A stretch of 64,000 nt of DNA. Origin: Diplosphaera chodatii. Lineage: Eukaryota; Chlorophyta; Trebouxiophyceae; Prasiolales; Stichococcaceae. This document shows positions 1 to 12,069 of the stretch, piece after piece (position 1 is the stretch's first letter; each line of letters starts with the position of its first letter). The stretch spans positions 186,001 to 250,000 of the forward strand of contig JAALGY010000059.1 of assembly GCA_032358165.1 (NCBI GenBank), written 5' to 3'. The translations under genes and the position numbers were made by a program. Below the pieces are notes generated by a model. The model was not told the origin of the DNA. It ran no database searches and saw only the letters and a list, made by a program, of their open reading frames with translations.

Positions 1-340
1 CAGCTATGCACCCGCCTGAGAAGCATGTGCCGCCATCCCAGAAGCATGGTTTGCTACAGAGAGTCCGGGCACAGTCCGCTAGCCCACCAGGTGACCCGGG
101 CGTGGCCGGGAGGGATGTAGTCCTCCTCGTCCTCGTACTCCGAGTCGTCGGCCTCCGAGTCGGTCTCGCCCGCCACGCGCCACACCAGGCCCCGGTCTTC
201 CGGATTGTCCAGGGACCACACGATGTCCATGGCCCGGACCGCGGGCGGCGGCTCCGGCACCGGCGCCATCGCCGCGCCGGGCGACTGCGCTGCCAGCGCG
301 GCCTGGTGCAGGTGCACATTCGGCGGCACGCCCATGGCTG
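1..340 (-). CDS. Edge exon of an unrecognised minus-strand gene (acidic segment)
   Basis: On the minus strand an open frame runs from an ATG at 335 toward the left edge. It encodes a Pro/Ala stretch, then VWSLDNPEDRGLVWRV, then a strongly acidic run (DSEADDSEYEDEEDY), then HARVTWW. A GT donor directly after the last segment (near 90) would end the exon, so the rest of the gene lies outside the window. I do not recognise the family. The tryptophan-rich strands around an acidic loop look like a small beta domain, but that is only an impression. The start codon is uncertain because the frame is open further upstream. Confidence 0.35.
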
Positions 341-460
341 CCCCTGTGCGCTCCCCGCTGGTGAGCGGCGACTCCTCTGCTCCAGCTGCCTGTCGGCGCG
401 GCTGCGGTTGCCTGCCTGCACCGGCAGCGCAAAACCAGGTTATCATGTGACACCATGCTG

Positions 461-1198
461 AGACGTCCAGTGACATGCTGCAATCGTGCGACAGTGGGTT
501 TAAATCCTGGGCACAGCCACGAGGCGCATGCATGCAAGTCTGACGCATTGCAGCACGATGCAGCAGATGGACCGACCTGCTTCTGGCAGCGTTTGCACCA
601 ACGTGGTATGCAGCAACAGTGCCCACCTCATTCACAGATACGATTACGCTGACATGTTCACAAGGTGTCATACCTCTCCCAGCAAGCCTTGGCTGGTTAC
701 GATGTGGAGTCGGTGCCTATTCCAGCGTCGCGAGGGTGTCACACTCTCCACGTCAGCGCTATGTATTTGCACAGCTATGAGGAGCCTGAAGAGGAGACGC
801 CAATGTGGCTCGAACTGGCGTTACGGAGGTGCTGCGGGTGCATGTGCTACCCAGACTCGGCCTCGACTTCTTGGCAATCGATGCTGTCCGCGATCCGGAC
901 TGTTCTCAGAACCGTATCCCGGTGATACAAACAATGCTCTGTCTGCAGCAATGCTGCAGGGATGCGGGTGCAACCCATGCTGAGTATCCTCCAGCCGATG
1001 TCGTGTAAAGCCCTAGGTGCCCGACCTCTGCAGTACTTGCAGCGGCAATGGTACGCCTACTTGACGGACTACGCTGGCCATCAGAATTCAGTGCGGTGCA
1101 GACCGCCCAGGCCAACTGTGACGCGCCTGCCTGGATCCAGTCGACGTCACAGGTCCTGCTGCAGCTGCAACAGCCCAGTGGGTGCTTGCCCTGCAGCC
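461..1198. promoter_or_regulatory. Presumed shared upstream region between the edge gene (-) and PDH E1-alpha (+)
   Basis: No exon could be supported here. The two flanking genes point away from each other, so the interval should hold both promoters. No TATA box or other named element stands out. Open frames in this stretch are not conserved-looking and are probably chance. Confidence 0.35.
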
Positions 1199-4100
1199 AT
1201 GGCGACGGCTTTCGGGCAGGCCGCGCCGAGCACGGCCAGAACATGCAGGGATGCGCATTGCAACACATCCAGCCCGCTGCCGCACGGCGCCCGCCGGCAG
1301 CATGCAGCACAGCTCCAGAGCCTACGGCATCGGGTCGTGGCCAACCGCACAGCGCTGCGCGCCTCAGCCTGCGCAGTGGCAGCAGCCAAAGCCCCTGCAA
1401 TGGAGAAAACGAAGGCCAAGCAGGGCACCGGGGGCCTGACGCCAGAGATCGCAGAGGACCTGTACAGGTGAGAGCTGGCTGCTCTGTGCATGCACAGGTG
1501 CTGACGAGTCCAGATGATGCGTTTGCAAATGGTACAGATCGCCTCGGGCGATCTGGAGGCGAGATGCATACCGTTGCGTGCGTCCACCGCAGGGACATGT
1601 ACCTCGGCCGCGAGTTCGAGGAGATGTGCGCGCAGATGTACTACCGCGGCAAGATGTTCGGTGAGTGCGCTGAACTCGAAGCGACCACAGATGTAGCGGT
1701 AGCACCGACTCTGCTTTAGACAGAACATCAGCATGCGCATTGGCCATGCGGCCATGCACGTGGATTAGCGTACACACGAATCCCAAACACCGCCCTGAGG
1801 GTACAGCGCCATCTGCTGTCGACGGTGCGGAATGGGCCCGTGCACTAAACCTGGCGGTTTCACATGCGCAGGGTTTGTGCACTTGTACAGCGGGCAGGAG
1901 GCAGTCTCCACGGGCATCATCCGGTGCCTGCGCAAGAGCGACTACATCTGCTCCACGTACAGGGACCACGTGCACGCGCTGTCAAAGGGCGTGGTGCGTT
2001 CCATTAAGCAGGCCTCGAACCCATCCCAGCAGCCATCCCTGGGCTTGACATGCGCCCTGCTGGCTGTGCAGGTCCAAGACTCGTGGTTCCTGCATCATAC
2101 CTGGGCCCGAAGGCACGTACTTGCTCTGCAATGATGTGTCCCAACCTGCAAATGACTGCAGCCGGCGCGCGGCGTCATGGCGGAGCTGTTTGGCAAGAAG
2201 ACGGGCATCTGCCGCGGCCAGGGCGGCTCCATGCACATGTTCTCCTCAGAGTGGGGCCTGGTGCGTCAGAGCACGTTGAGTCAAAGCACGGCGTACTTGC
2301 GCAGACCCTCAGGCCTGCTGCTGCAGGCGGCGATGCCTTCTGCACACTTGCTGTGCAACAGCTGTGCGGCTCCATCCGCTGAGGCGTGATCTGTGCACCC
2401 CTGCCACTGCAGCTGGGCGGCTTTGCGTTCATTGGCGAGGGCATCCCGGTCGGCCTGGGCGCAGCCTTCCGCAGCAAGTACATCAGGGTGCGCCCCCGTC
2501 CGCCACCTTCGCGCGAAGCCTCCTATGTTAATCATCAGCAGCAACCTCCTTACTGTCATAGGCAACAGGATGTCAGCGCAGGCCGAGATAGTAGGCGATG
2601 TCGATCGTTTATGCATGCATGCAGGATGCGCTGGGCGACATTGAGAATGGCGACTCAGTTTCAATCAACTTTTTTGGTGACGGCACCGCCAACAACGGTG
2701 GGTATACGATGGCATCATGGCCACATCGGCTCCTGACTGCTGTCTTGAGTTGGCATCTGGCTGCCATCGATGCCTGGTTGCACCTGCCCAGCCACCCTGT
2801 GTCCCGGCCGCCGCAGGCCAGTTTTACGAGTGCCTCAACATGGCGAGCCTGTACAAGCTGCCGTGCATCTTCGTGGTGGAGAACAACATGTGGGCGATCG
2901 GCATGAGCCACGCGCGCGCCACGGGGCTATCCGACGAGAAGGACGCCGAGCCCTTCATCTACAAGAAGGGCCCCGCCTTCGGCATGCCGGGCGTGCTGGT
3001 CGACGGCATGGACGTGCGGAAGGTGATTCCTCAGCAAAGCATGGTTAAAACACTCCTAAGAGCTAACCACATCCCCGTCACTGAGGATTCCCAAGGACTA
3101 CGACGCGCCAAGCGTGCTGCGTGGCTGTGTGGACATGTGGAGGTGGGTCTGCCGCACCACGCAGGCAGCTGCTGCCACATCCTTGAGGGACGGCTCGCCA
3201 GCAGAGCAGTCTGGTGTTGAGGCTAGCGCTGAGTGTTAACTACGATTCCGGGGCCGCAGGTGCGGGAGGTGGCGGAGGAGGCGATCGCGCGGGCGCGGCG
3301 GGGCGACGGCCCCACGCTGATCGAGGCGCAGACGTACCGCTTCCGCGGCCACAGCCTGGCGGACCCCGACGAGCTGCGGCCCAAGGAGGAGAAGGAGAAG
3401 TGGCAGGTGGGGAGCGGGTGCAATGCTGCCAGTGGGCCGACACACGCAGTGTGCCCGGAGGATCGGATGACAGATTGAAATCATGGCAGTGAGCATCTCC
3501 CATGAGACAACTCCCAGTATACCCGTGGTCAAGGTGATGAGGCCACTCCTGCACAAATCGGTGGCCAGCCTCTCGGGCTGCCGAGCATCAGCTGTGACAC
3601 GACCATCCGCAGGATGCGATGATGAGCCTGTGGAACTTAGCAGGCTCTTCTGTCTGCTTCGGCGTTCCCACGGCGCTCATGTCTGCTGCAGGCGCGGGAC
3701 CCCATTCCCATGTTCCGGACGTGGGCGGTGGAGCAGGGGCTGCTGAGCGACTCGAAGGTGAAGGAGATCGAGGCGGCGGTGATGGCGGAGGTCGACGACT
3801 CTGTCAAGTTTGCAGAGGAGTCCCCCAAGCCGGTGAGCCCCGAGAACGCTGCCCAACCCCAAGCGATGCACAGCCCGCAGCACGACCCTGGATCACAGCA
3901 AAGCTGATGCCCGATGAGCACCACAGGAGATGCTCACATGGCAGTGGACTGCTATGTATAGAGTGTTTACTCATGCTTCCCTTGGGTTGGTCCTGCAGGA
4001 GAAGGGCCAGCTGCTGGAGAATGTGTTTGCCGACCCGAAGGGCTTTGGGCTGGACCCCAGCGGTGAGCCTGCCCTGCAGTGCTGTGGCAGCGACCCATGG

Positions 4101-4271
4101 CAATACCACAGCGAGTTCACCGTGCCTGTGCATTTTGCTGCTGCTGAGCACTGGGCTTCACTGGCCTGTGAGCTTATGAACGGTCTGTTGATTGGTGGCA
4201 TGCATTCTCGCACAGGCAAGTACCGCTATGAGATGCCCGGCTTCCGGAGCGGCGAGGCCGCTGTGTCCTAG
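1199..4271 (+). CDS. Pyruvate dehydrogenase E1 component subunit alpha, plastid type
   Basis: This is the alpha subunit of the thiamine-diphosphate-dependent E1 enzyme, which decarboxylates pyruvate to feed acetyl-CoA to plastid fatty-acid synthesis. Eleven exons: 1199-1467, 1593-1660, 1872-1993, 2162-2260, 2413-2487, 2625-2697, 2817-3022, 3260-3406, 3692-3832, 3999-4062, 4216-4271, giving 439 residues. The first about 65 residues are rich in Ala, Arg, Thr and Ser with few acids, like a chloroplast transit peptide. Then come [20 protein letters not shown], the HLYSGQEA block, [18 protein letters not shown], the ThDP motif GDGTANN near residue 229, [15 protein letters not shown], and [19 protein letters not shown]. 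The C-terminal [20 protein letters not shown] resembles plant plastid E1-alpha rather than the mitochondrial form. The E1-beta gene is not in the window. The start was chosen because it gives a transit peptide; upstream in-frame codons cannot be fully excluded. Confidence 0.93.
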
Positions 4272-4736
4272 AGCCCGTTTGGGAGCAGTGCCTCGCGCCA
4301 GCCTCCAGCGTCCAGGCAGGCGAGGCCGGCAGTGTGGAGCACGCCCCGCCCCAGCCCAGTTGCTGCACCCTCATGGCAGGCGCCGACATCGCGCTGGCCA
4401 GCTGCCGACAGCGGCGGCGCAGCACTCCTCAGTGAAGGGTTGGACACGTGCAGCGCCAGCTGTGCAGATGGAGGGTGCCCTGCAGCTACGCAAGCGAACC
4501 TCAGGGTTCAGACAGGAGGTTTCCTGCCACGCGCCGTGCTGGTGCCAGCGGTCGCAGCGGCGGGTGGGCAGGCGCCTCTGCCACTCTATCCGATTGGACC
4601 CTGCAAATTTTCATGCACTTCTGCTGCACTTGTTGTCAGAGTAGAGAGGTGTGCCTGAGAGTGGAGACAACAACCGTCCGAGTTGTTTGTGTGCAACCGC
4701 GTGTTTCATGCTGCACCCGTGTCAGGGTGCACAGAG

Positions 4737-4741
4737 TGTAA
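4737..4741 (+). terminator. TGTAA polyadenylation motif downstream of PDH E1-alpha
   Basis: TGTAA lies 466 bases after the PDH stop. This pentamer is the usual poly(A) signal in chlorophyte nuclear genes. The placement fits a long 3' UTR before the convergent gene that ends at 4984, but no cDNA supports the cleavage site. Confidence 0.45.
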
Positions 4742-4983
4742 CTGTCTATCAGTACAACAATGCAGTCCCGTCAATTCTCACAGTCCTGTATGTGTACACT
4801 AGTGCACATGCTACCACCATCAAGCGCCAGTTCGATGCGCCACATGTCTGCTAACAGCTACAGATGCTGACAACTGGCCTGCTGCTGCTACTTCTGCTGA
4901 CAAGTCTGAAAAGCTGAATGTACTGTTGGCCTGCCAGCGCCACACACCATGCCGTTGGCCGCCCGCCATCCCGAAAGTACGCC

Positions 4984-7900
4984 TCACCGCCACCCCAGGT
5001 TCTGGGGCGGGTGATGCTGCGCAGCGTCCAGGTACGTGCCGTCTGCCTTGCACCGCATGGTCGACCTGCAGCCGCACGCAGCTTGACGCGTTGCCTGCGT
5101 TAGCCTGGCCTTACTCAGCTACCAGGTTTCCACGCGACCGCCGGGACTCCCGTCTCAGCTTGTCGGCCGGGCGGCACGAGTTGGAGGTTAGCGTGCCGAC
5201 TGAAGCTCGATGGGGAGAAGGCAATTTGGTTGCACATGGGTGGCGGGCAGTCGCACCGCAGCTCGTCGATCAGGCGGCACCAGTCGGAGGTGAGGGTGCC
5301 AACTGAAGTTGAGTGAAAGGTGACGATCTGAACTAGGGCTGCCGGGCGTCGCACCTCAGCTCGTCGATCAGGCGGCACCAGTTGGAGGTCAGGGTGCCGA
5401 CCCAGGCGCCGCACTCGAGCGCCAGCTCCAGGTTGAGCAGGCTGTCCAGGTACTCGGCTGCCGGGCCGCGCTCCCTGGCATACGCCCGCGTCGACTTCCT
5501 GCATCCGGGAGCACAGGCGTCACTTCCCACACAAGCAACAACAGCCACTGCTTGGGTGACATGGGTCACAGATATGCAGTGGCTCCTCATGTCTGCATGA
5601 TTTGCTGCCAGCCTGCTCTGATTCCACTGCTTCCAGCGTATGTCAGCGTGGACATCCATCCTGACATACGCTCTATATGCGCTTGAAAATCGGCATTACA
5701 TCATTTGCAGCCAGTTCAGTTGCAGGAGGATGCCCGTGCATCAGGCCATGCTATGCCTCCACATGCTTGGTGGTGCTGGTCAGCAGCTCACCAAATTTTC
5801 GATACAGTGGCTGCGTACATGTTGATGCACAGGAAGACTGAAGAGCGGCACAAACGGCAACACGCCGCACAAAGTTCGCCGCGGCTCACCCAGGGTCGGG
5901 CTTGCGGACGCTGTCAGTGTAGGCGACGTCCCACCCTGTGGCATTCTCGGCAAACCACGCCACCGCTGCCGGGTCCTCTGTGCTGAGGAACACCCGCCTG
6001 TCCAGCTGTGCACCCGCCTCCTCCTGACATCGCATGAACAGAGGTTTGGATTTGAGGAGGGCTGCTTCGAGTCACCATCCATGCACGGGTCCATCAGGAC
6101 ACCCAGAATGCAGACTGATCCAAGGGCTACGTGCTCACTGCACTGGACCCTTCAGTCGCCCTTCCGACTGTCAACAACCAGGCCGGGCGCAGGCACCTGC
6201 AGCTGCTGCGCCCTCTGGAAGTAGGTCAGGGTCGGCGTCTCCTTCGCCTCCCGCCACTTGTCGCCGTGCCGGACGTGCACCTGCGGGCGGATATTTGATC
6301 AGGGTTCAGGGTAGATAACGAGGAGGCTCCGTCTGTCAAAAACACAGGCGTTTGTTGTAAACATGCTGCGGCTGTCAGGAGCGATGCGCACAGCCAATAA
6401 ACACCGACTTCAGTGTGAGCATAGGGTTCCCGGCAAATCGGAAATGTATCAGAGGTATCAAAAGGAAGGGCGCACCGAGACGGACCGGCCGAAGCCGCTC
6501 GGCGGCCCCCCCTGCAGCGTGCGCCGCCGCAGCTCCGCCAGCGCCTGCAGCGTGCGCATGTTGGGACGCACCAGGTACGCCGCCGCCTGCGCCCGCCTGC
6601 ACGGCAGGGAATCCCGCAGCTCAGGCGTGGCATGTATTCACACTTTAGCTGAACCCCCACGGGGTGCATTGAAAGCCGAAGTGGCGGGGGCAGGTCGCTT
6701 GGGTGGTGGACTGCATCCATCTCTGCCACGCTCTGGTGCGCACGTCCTGGGTGCTGCTTCCTGCTCTGTGCTGCACTGTGCAGCAGCACACATTTCCGAC
6801 AGGAGATGACTTGTACGTCGCAGAGGGCGTACCACCAGTAGTGGCGGGCGTGCTGCCGGACAGGGCTCGCCTGGAGCAGGGGCGCAAGCCTGCGGCACAA
6901 GAATGCAGCAGTGCCTGCCCAGGAGCCTGCCTGATGCACAGGCGCATCAGAGGTTATGGCAAGACTTGCTGTTCTGCCAACAGCGACTGTGCCCAGGCCA
7001 TGCGTCATGAGCGCACATCGAGAGCAGAACCCTACGCACATCTTTGGCACGCGCTTCTGCGAGCCGCCCTTCCACGCGTTCTTGCCGTTTTTGTCCACCA
7101 GCACCTGCAGCCATGCAATCTTCGCATTCACAGCTCCGAGACGCTGCACGTGCTGCTGCCTGCTGCACTGATGCTACAGGATGCTCGAGGCAGGACGAGC
7201 GCAGGGGGAACAGCAGCTTCGGCCCCCCGAAACCCTGGCGACAGCGCGCCTTGTGCTGGTGCTGCGGCGTCCGCAGGTTCAGCAGCGTGCCGTTGCGCCG
7301 CTGCCCGGCGTCGAGCCCCGTGTCCGCCAGGGTGCAGCTGCTCAGGCGCTGAAAGTAGCAGTCGTCCAGGTTGGGCCGCGCCGGCCCTGAGCATGGTCAA
7401 TCAGACGGCGGAGTTTAGGGTTTGCTGAGGCTCTTGCACGCGCTGCAGGGGCGATGTCCTGCAGATCCGGCCGCAGGAGTCCTGGCATTTTGTCACGCAG
7501 CTGTGACGAACAGGTCAGCGCTGATGCAGTCCCCAGTACATAGCGACTGACGGCAGCAGAGGCACGAGCTGCTTGCCGGCAGCTGCAGCAGGGGGCCCGT
7601 TCAGAGCAGCCCAATGTGCTTGCCTACTCCACATCAAGGCGCTGCACAGTCATGTTGCAAGCGAGCGTGACAGACCGGCATCTCTAGGCCTGGAACGCAG
7701 CTGTCAGCTGGTCAATGTACAGCCAGACTGGCCACTGAAGTACCCCTTACATAACATAGACTCAAACTGTCCAGATCATGCTCACCGCAGTAGGCGTCGT
7801 CCGTGAAGAGGGCGTCATGCACGTCCGTGTCCAGCAGCAGGATGCGGTCCAGATCCATTGCGACCGCCAGCACCAGGCCCAGCACATGGATCTGTGACCC

Positions 7901-8684
7901 GATGCCGCTCCGCTGTGTCGCAACACAGCAGACCAAAATAATGAGCGCTTTCCCACGGTACAGATCGATCCGGAGCAGGTTACGGCATGCTGTGTCGCTG
8001 CCTCCGCGAATGCCTTGCTGGGACGGCTTGTCGCCTCGCAATGCTGCTGTGGCACGCACCTGCGGCGTGGTCAGCAGAAAGCGCTGGTTCTTGCAGTTTC
8101 TGGGGTGCTGATGCGCCCAGATCGCTGCCTGCGCCGCCGCTGTGCCGAACAGCGTCCCGCCAGTGCCACCATTTGCGCTGCCGCCGCTGCTGCTGCCTGC
8201 CTTGCCACTGCCACCGCCTGGTGTCGCCGCTCCAGCGGGCAGGGTGCCCGTCCAAGCGCCTGAGATCCTCGAGAAGTCGCAGCCGTAGGGGTCCGCCGGC
8301 TTCCAGGAATATATGTGGTTTGGATGCTGCAGCCGCTGGTTTGATGCTGCCTCCTGCTGCGCCTGCTGTTGCTGGTGTTGAATCTCGCCACGTTGCTGTG
8401 CCAGCTGCCTCGAGCATGCAGCTCCGCTTGCTGAAACGCATGCCGCAGCGGCGGTTGCCAGCTTTGTGCTGAGCACCCAGGGGCTCAGCGCCTGCACATG
8501 CGCGCCCTGCGATTGGACAGATCAGTTTATGAATCAGATGATTTGCACGGACGCCACTCTCGCCGGCAGGTAGAGCATCACTCACGCTGTACGACCAGGC
8601 GACCAGTGCCAGGATCAGCGCAGCCGCGACTGCAGCACCCGCGGTCAACACCCCTCTGCGGTTGCTCGATCGCTCCTCGGTCAT
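4984..8684 (-). CDS. FUT8-like (GT23/O-fucosyltransferase superfamily) type II Golgi glycosyltransferase
   Basis: Eleven exons on the minus strand: 8684-8586, 8404-8060, 7912-7786, 7386-7178, 7104-7040, 6889-6817, 6586-6476, 6280-6179, 6023-5890, 5498-5355, 5065-4984, giving 496 residues in consistent phase. The N-terminus has a short charged tail and one membrane segment (about residues 12-32), as in Golgi type II enzymes. A variable stem follows, then the nucleotide-binding-like opening GIGSQIHVLGLVLAVAMDLD with LLLDTD, a CYFQRLSSC block, HARHYWWYAL and AAYLVRPN. Next are VSVHVRHGDK (the HxRxxDK-type motif of fucosyltransferases), VFLSTEDPAAV and VGTLTSNWCRLIDELR. The end is CKADGTYLDAAQHHPPQ, like the C-terminus of FUT8-type proteins. 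Family membership rests on these three spaced motifs. The acceptor substrate is not deducible. The last intron contains two extra degraded copies of the VGTLTSNWCRLIDELR segment. Confidence 0.75.
5152..5402 (-). repeat. Three-copy tandem repeat of a fucosyltransferase exon end (unit about 100 bases)
   Basis: The 3' end of the exon 5498-5355 is present three times at a spacing of 98-103 bases. The exon copy is at about 5355-5402, a close copy at about 5254-5300, and a more diverged copy at about 5152-5200. On the minus strand they read VGTLTSNWCRLIDELR, VGTLTSDWCRLIDELR and VGTLTSNSCRPADKLR. The first two are followed by GTGCGA, so the splice donor was duplicated too. The extra copies fall inside the final intron (5066-5354). 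Confidence 0.85.
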
Positions 8685-9109
8685 GTCGGGCGCCCGGCCA
8701 TCAGGACCGACTCATAGCTGCAGTCCGCGCTGATGTATGTCCAGGGATCGGATGGATAGTGCTGCTGCCTTAGCTCGCTGCGCATTGGCACCTGTTCCCG
8801 CATGCTGCAAACCAGTCAGCAACAGCTGGCCGTGAAATTCACCATTGCGTCATGTCGTGCACATAAAGGTCCTTGCAAGCCTCCCATCCCTGTTGCACAT
8901 CCTTGTACTGCTGCGGGAGCTTGGAAACGCAGGGATATCAGCTCAAGGTCTCAACGCGTGCCGGAAAGCGCTGTCGCTGTCGCCGTCCCTGTCAAAGTGT
9001 CAACCTGTCAGTGTCACCAGCCCACGAAACATGGATGTACAAACCCCTCAGAACAACAGCCACTTGATGCGGTGCGTACTGAAGACTACTGACTGATGTG
9101 TTGTGCGGC
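8685..9109. promoter_or_regulatory. 425-base head-to-head interval between two Golgi glycosyltransferase genes
   Basis: The FUT8-like gene starts at 8684 on the minus strand and the GT15-like gene starts at 9110 on the plus strand. The interval must hold both 5' UTRs and promoters. No exon is supported inside it and no named promoter element is evident. The short spacing makes a shared bidirectional promoter plausible. Confidence 0.5.
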
Positions 9110-12069
9110 ATGGACGGTCGCGCAGCCTTCAGGGCAGCCACGCTCGTGTTGTTGGGCGCAGCGGCGGCGACGGCAGCGCTGCTGCTGCTGTCGGTGGTGC
9201 AGCCCCAGCTCTGGCAGTGCGGTCCGGTGACGTCCAAGCTGGTGCTTTCCCAGCCGCTCCGCGTCCGCTACCGGCAAGGTGAGGTCGGTGCAGCGCATCT
9301 GCGCGGGACGGCATTGGGCCTTTCGAGCAAACACTGTTGCCTGCGAGCCTACTACTCAGTGGCCCACTTTGGCGACTCGAACCACGTCTGCTGTGCATCA
9401 GTGCAACAGCGGCTCGAACATGAAAGGAGCGCACCATTGTATGCAGATGGGAGCAGTCTGGCAGGCAGCATCCCCGCACACCCTGCAGCGGCACTGGAGC
9501 CGCCGCCGCCGCCGCCGCTGGCGCAGCTGGACACGTCAGCGCTGCACCAGCCCGCAGCCAGCTCCGACGCACCGGGCCCCATGCCGATGCCTCTGACGGC
9601 AGAACCTGAAGATCCAGCACCGGCGCCGGCAGCGCTCGCGCCAGTGCCCAGCCCGGGCCACACGGGCGCTACAGGGCCGGCGCCCGCGGCGAAGCTGGCG
9701 GCGGACCTCGCGGCCGCCATCGGCGTTGACCCGGACCGCACCCGCTTCAACCAAATACTGATTGCGGACCTGACGGCGGCTGCGGCCGAGGCCCGGGCGC
9801 CTGTGCAGCCGGATGCGTCGTGTGTGCGCGAGGGCGGCACAGTGTGCCAGTCCGTCACACGGGCGAAGGCGCTCCTCGGCAACCGCAGCGCAGGTGAGCA
9901 GCCTGGCAAGGCCCCAGCTGTCAGGTTGGATGACCAGTGAAGAGCGTCAGGCGTGTGCATCTACTGCGATCGGCACGGTGTCCATGCTGGATTGGCAGCC
10001 CATCCTGCCCGCTGCAGAAAGGGCTTTCCGACTGGCGGTGCTGCTGCTGGTTTGCAGGCACCGCCGGCAGGATACTCATTCCCCTGCTGGCCGGGCACCG
10101 CGAGCGGCTGTGCTGCGCCATCAGCAACCTGCAGAAGCAGGTGCGGCAGCTGCTGTCGCGCCCCTGCGCATGCCATTGCCCATCACATACACGCTGCCCG
10201 AGGACCCATCTCTAGCGCGCCGTGCATCGCTGCAGGTGTTTCCTGGTACGCCGGCGGACCTGTTCCTGTTTTCCGCCAACAACAGCGCCGGCGCCTTCGC
10301 GCTGCACCGGTGCCCGGGCAAGTCCAAGGGCGCCAACATCTTCTTCATGGCGTACGACGAGCACTGGGTCACGCCGCCGCAGGTAGCCTGGCAACTACGG
10401 CTGCCGTATTGTCCAAAAAACCTTATACCCACATTGTCTGAGCGTCAACCATGCACGGGGCACTGAGCAGGCCCTGTATCAAATGAGCATTTGATCCGAC
10501 CTTGTGTGGTGTCAGTGCAAGCTGCCTGCGTGACGACTTGCATGTCCGGCCTGGGTCATCGTGTGCCCTAGCACGCTACGTGTGTGTCGTTTGCCGGTCA
10601 GCTCTCCATGGAATGTGCAGGCCCGGGACCACAGCACCTGGAGGACTACCAAGTCGGAGAACTACCGCCGCATGGGGAACTGGCGCCTGCTGTTCCAGTT
10701 CGAGTTTGCAGGTGGCGCTGTCTGGACGTTGGCTCTGCTGATGTGCACGCTGCGTCACTTGTCGAATGCACTGGTGGTGTCAGTTTCCTATTGGTGGGCT
10801 CACACCTGAACATAGCCGGCGCCCCGCACAGCCCCTGTACTGTGGTGGCACATGTATGTGCGTCACTAAGTCAGCGCACGAACGGCATGGGCAACTGCTA
10901 AGCCTGATGTCATTGCGGCTGTGGCATGCAGGTCATCTGGGGTACAAGTACTTGTGGCAAACAGACGACGACTCGCGGCTGCTAGAGCCCGTGAAGTTCA
11001 ACCTCGCGGCGCACATGCGTGAGCGGGGCCTGCTGATGGCCGCTCATGAGCTGCGGCACGACCCCTCCTCCGTCACCGCAGGTCGGTGCACCGCCATGTG
11101 TCAATCTGGTAGCCTGCCCACTCAGGCAGTCGAGCCGGCAAGCAGCATCCGTCGCTGCCGCGGCTGTGTCCTCACTTCAGCACCGTGCAGCGCGCATGTC
11201 ATTCGTCGCGCACGGCATGCTGCAGCACGTGCACATGGGGCATGCAAGTGCGCCCTGCCGCTACAGGGCTGCCGGAGCTCACCGGGTTCTTCTTGGAGGA
11301 CGAGGGGCTGCGGCCGGCAACGCTGTACAGCTACTGCAAGCCCCGCGATCGGGAGGGCCTCATCACAGCCGGCGGTGAGATGTGGTCCCAGTTGTCAGCA
11401 CCCCAGGCCAGCGGATTCTGGCCTGGCTCAGTTGCAGGGTCTCCAGTACCCAAGCAGCTCACAGACAGGTTGGCAGCGCTGTGTAGCAGCATGCCGGCAT
11501 GCATCTGGTCCTGATCCAAACCTGCTGCACCGTGCTCAATGGCGCAGGCAATGGCCACGGTTGGAACCGCACGATTCTGTGGGGCAACTGCGTCGTGGTC
11601 GACGTCGACTTCTGGCTGCAGCCTGTCGTGCAGCGGTGAGCACACAGGCTAACAAGTCTGATTTGCTGTTGTTATCCATAATTGTTTGTGACGTCAATTC
11701 CACCAACAGGCAGACTATTGCGCTCATGGCGTCCAATGATCAGCTGTTCTTTGCACATCCGGCATGTTGCAGACCCGGTGGCGCTGTGCAGGTATGTGCA
11801 GCTGGTGGTGAGCACCGGGGCGCACTTCCGGCTGCGGTGGCAGGAGCAGGCCGTCCAGGCCATGGTCTGGCAGGTGCGCTTTGTGATCGAAGGGCCGAAA
11901 CGGCAGGCAGCGAGTGGAGACCATCCACATATCCTGATCCCATACATGGGAGCGCGGAGAGAGTGTAGACACAAGGTGGTGCTGGTCATTGTTCATGCAG
12001 GTCTTTGTGCCGCCTGGCAACTTTTCGCTGCTCCCCATCGAGCAGCGCCACCCGTCCAAGGTCTGCTGA
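9110..12069 (+). CDS. GT15 (KRE2/KTR/MNT1)-like mannosyltransferase, type II membrane protein
   Basis: Ten exons: 9110-9278, 9402(approx.)-9893, 10058-10140, 10236-10382, 10621-10711, 10932-11081, 11267-11374, 11548-11635, 11792-11873, 12001-12069, about 492 residues. The second exon's acceptor is uncertain; 9447 and 9465 also keep phase. A signal anchor (VLLGAAAATAALLLLSVV) is followed by a Pro/Ala-rich stem with a hexaproline. The catalytic part has NIFFMAYDEHW, STWRTTKSENYRRMGNWRLL, GYKYLWQTDDDSRLLEPVKF, GWNRTILWGNCVVVDVDFW, GAHFRLRWQEQAVQAMVW and FVPPGNFSLLPIEQRHPSK. The order matches fungal GT15 alpha-1,2-mannosyltransferases: the YxYxWRxEPD region, then the WSNFEI..DFW region, then the GGFFYERWGDAPVHS region. 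The metal-binding EPD position reads DDD here. A Golgi role in protein or wall mannosylation is inferred. Confidence 0.65.

Noticed and set aside
494..520. tRNA-like T-loop sequence (GGGTTTAAATCCTGG)
   Set aside because: It resembles a tRNA B box, but the invariant C of TTC is T, no A box lies at the right distance and no acceptor stem could be folded.
54..671. Long minus-strand open frame at the left edge read as one exon
   Set aside because: Only the part below about 340 looks protein-like; the upstream half has no conserved character, so only the lower part was annotated.
9505..9522. (GCC)n run as a possible unstable repeat
   Set aside because: It is short and encodes the hexaproline in the stem of the GT15-like protein; such runs are common in GC-rich coding sequence.
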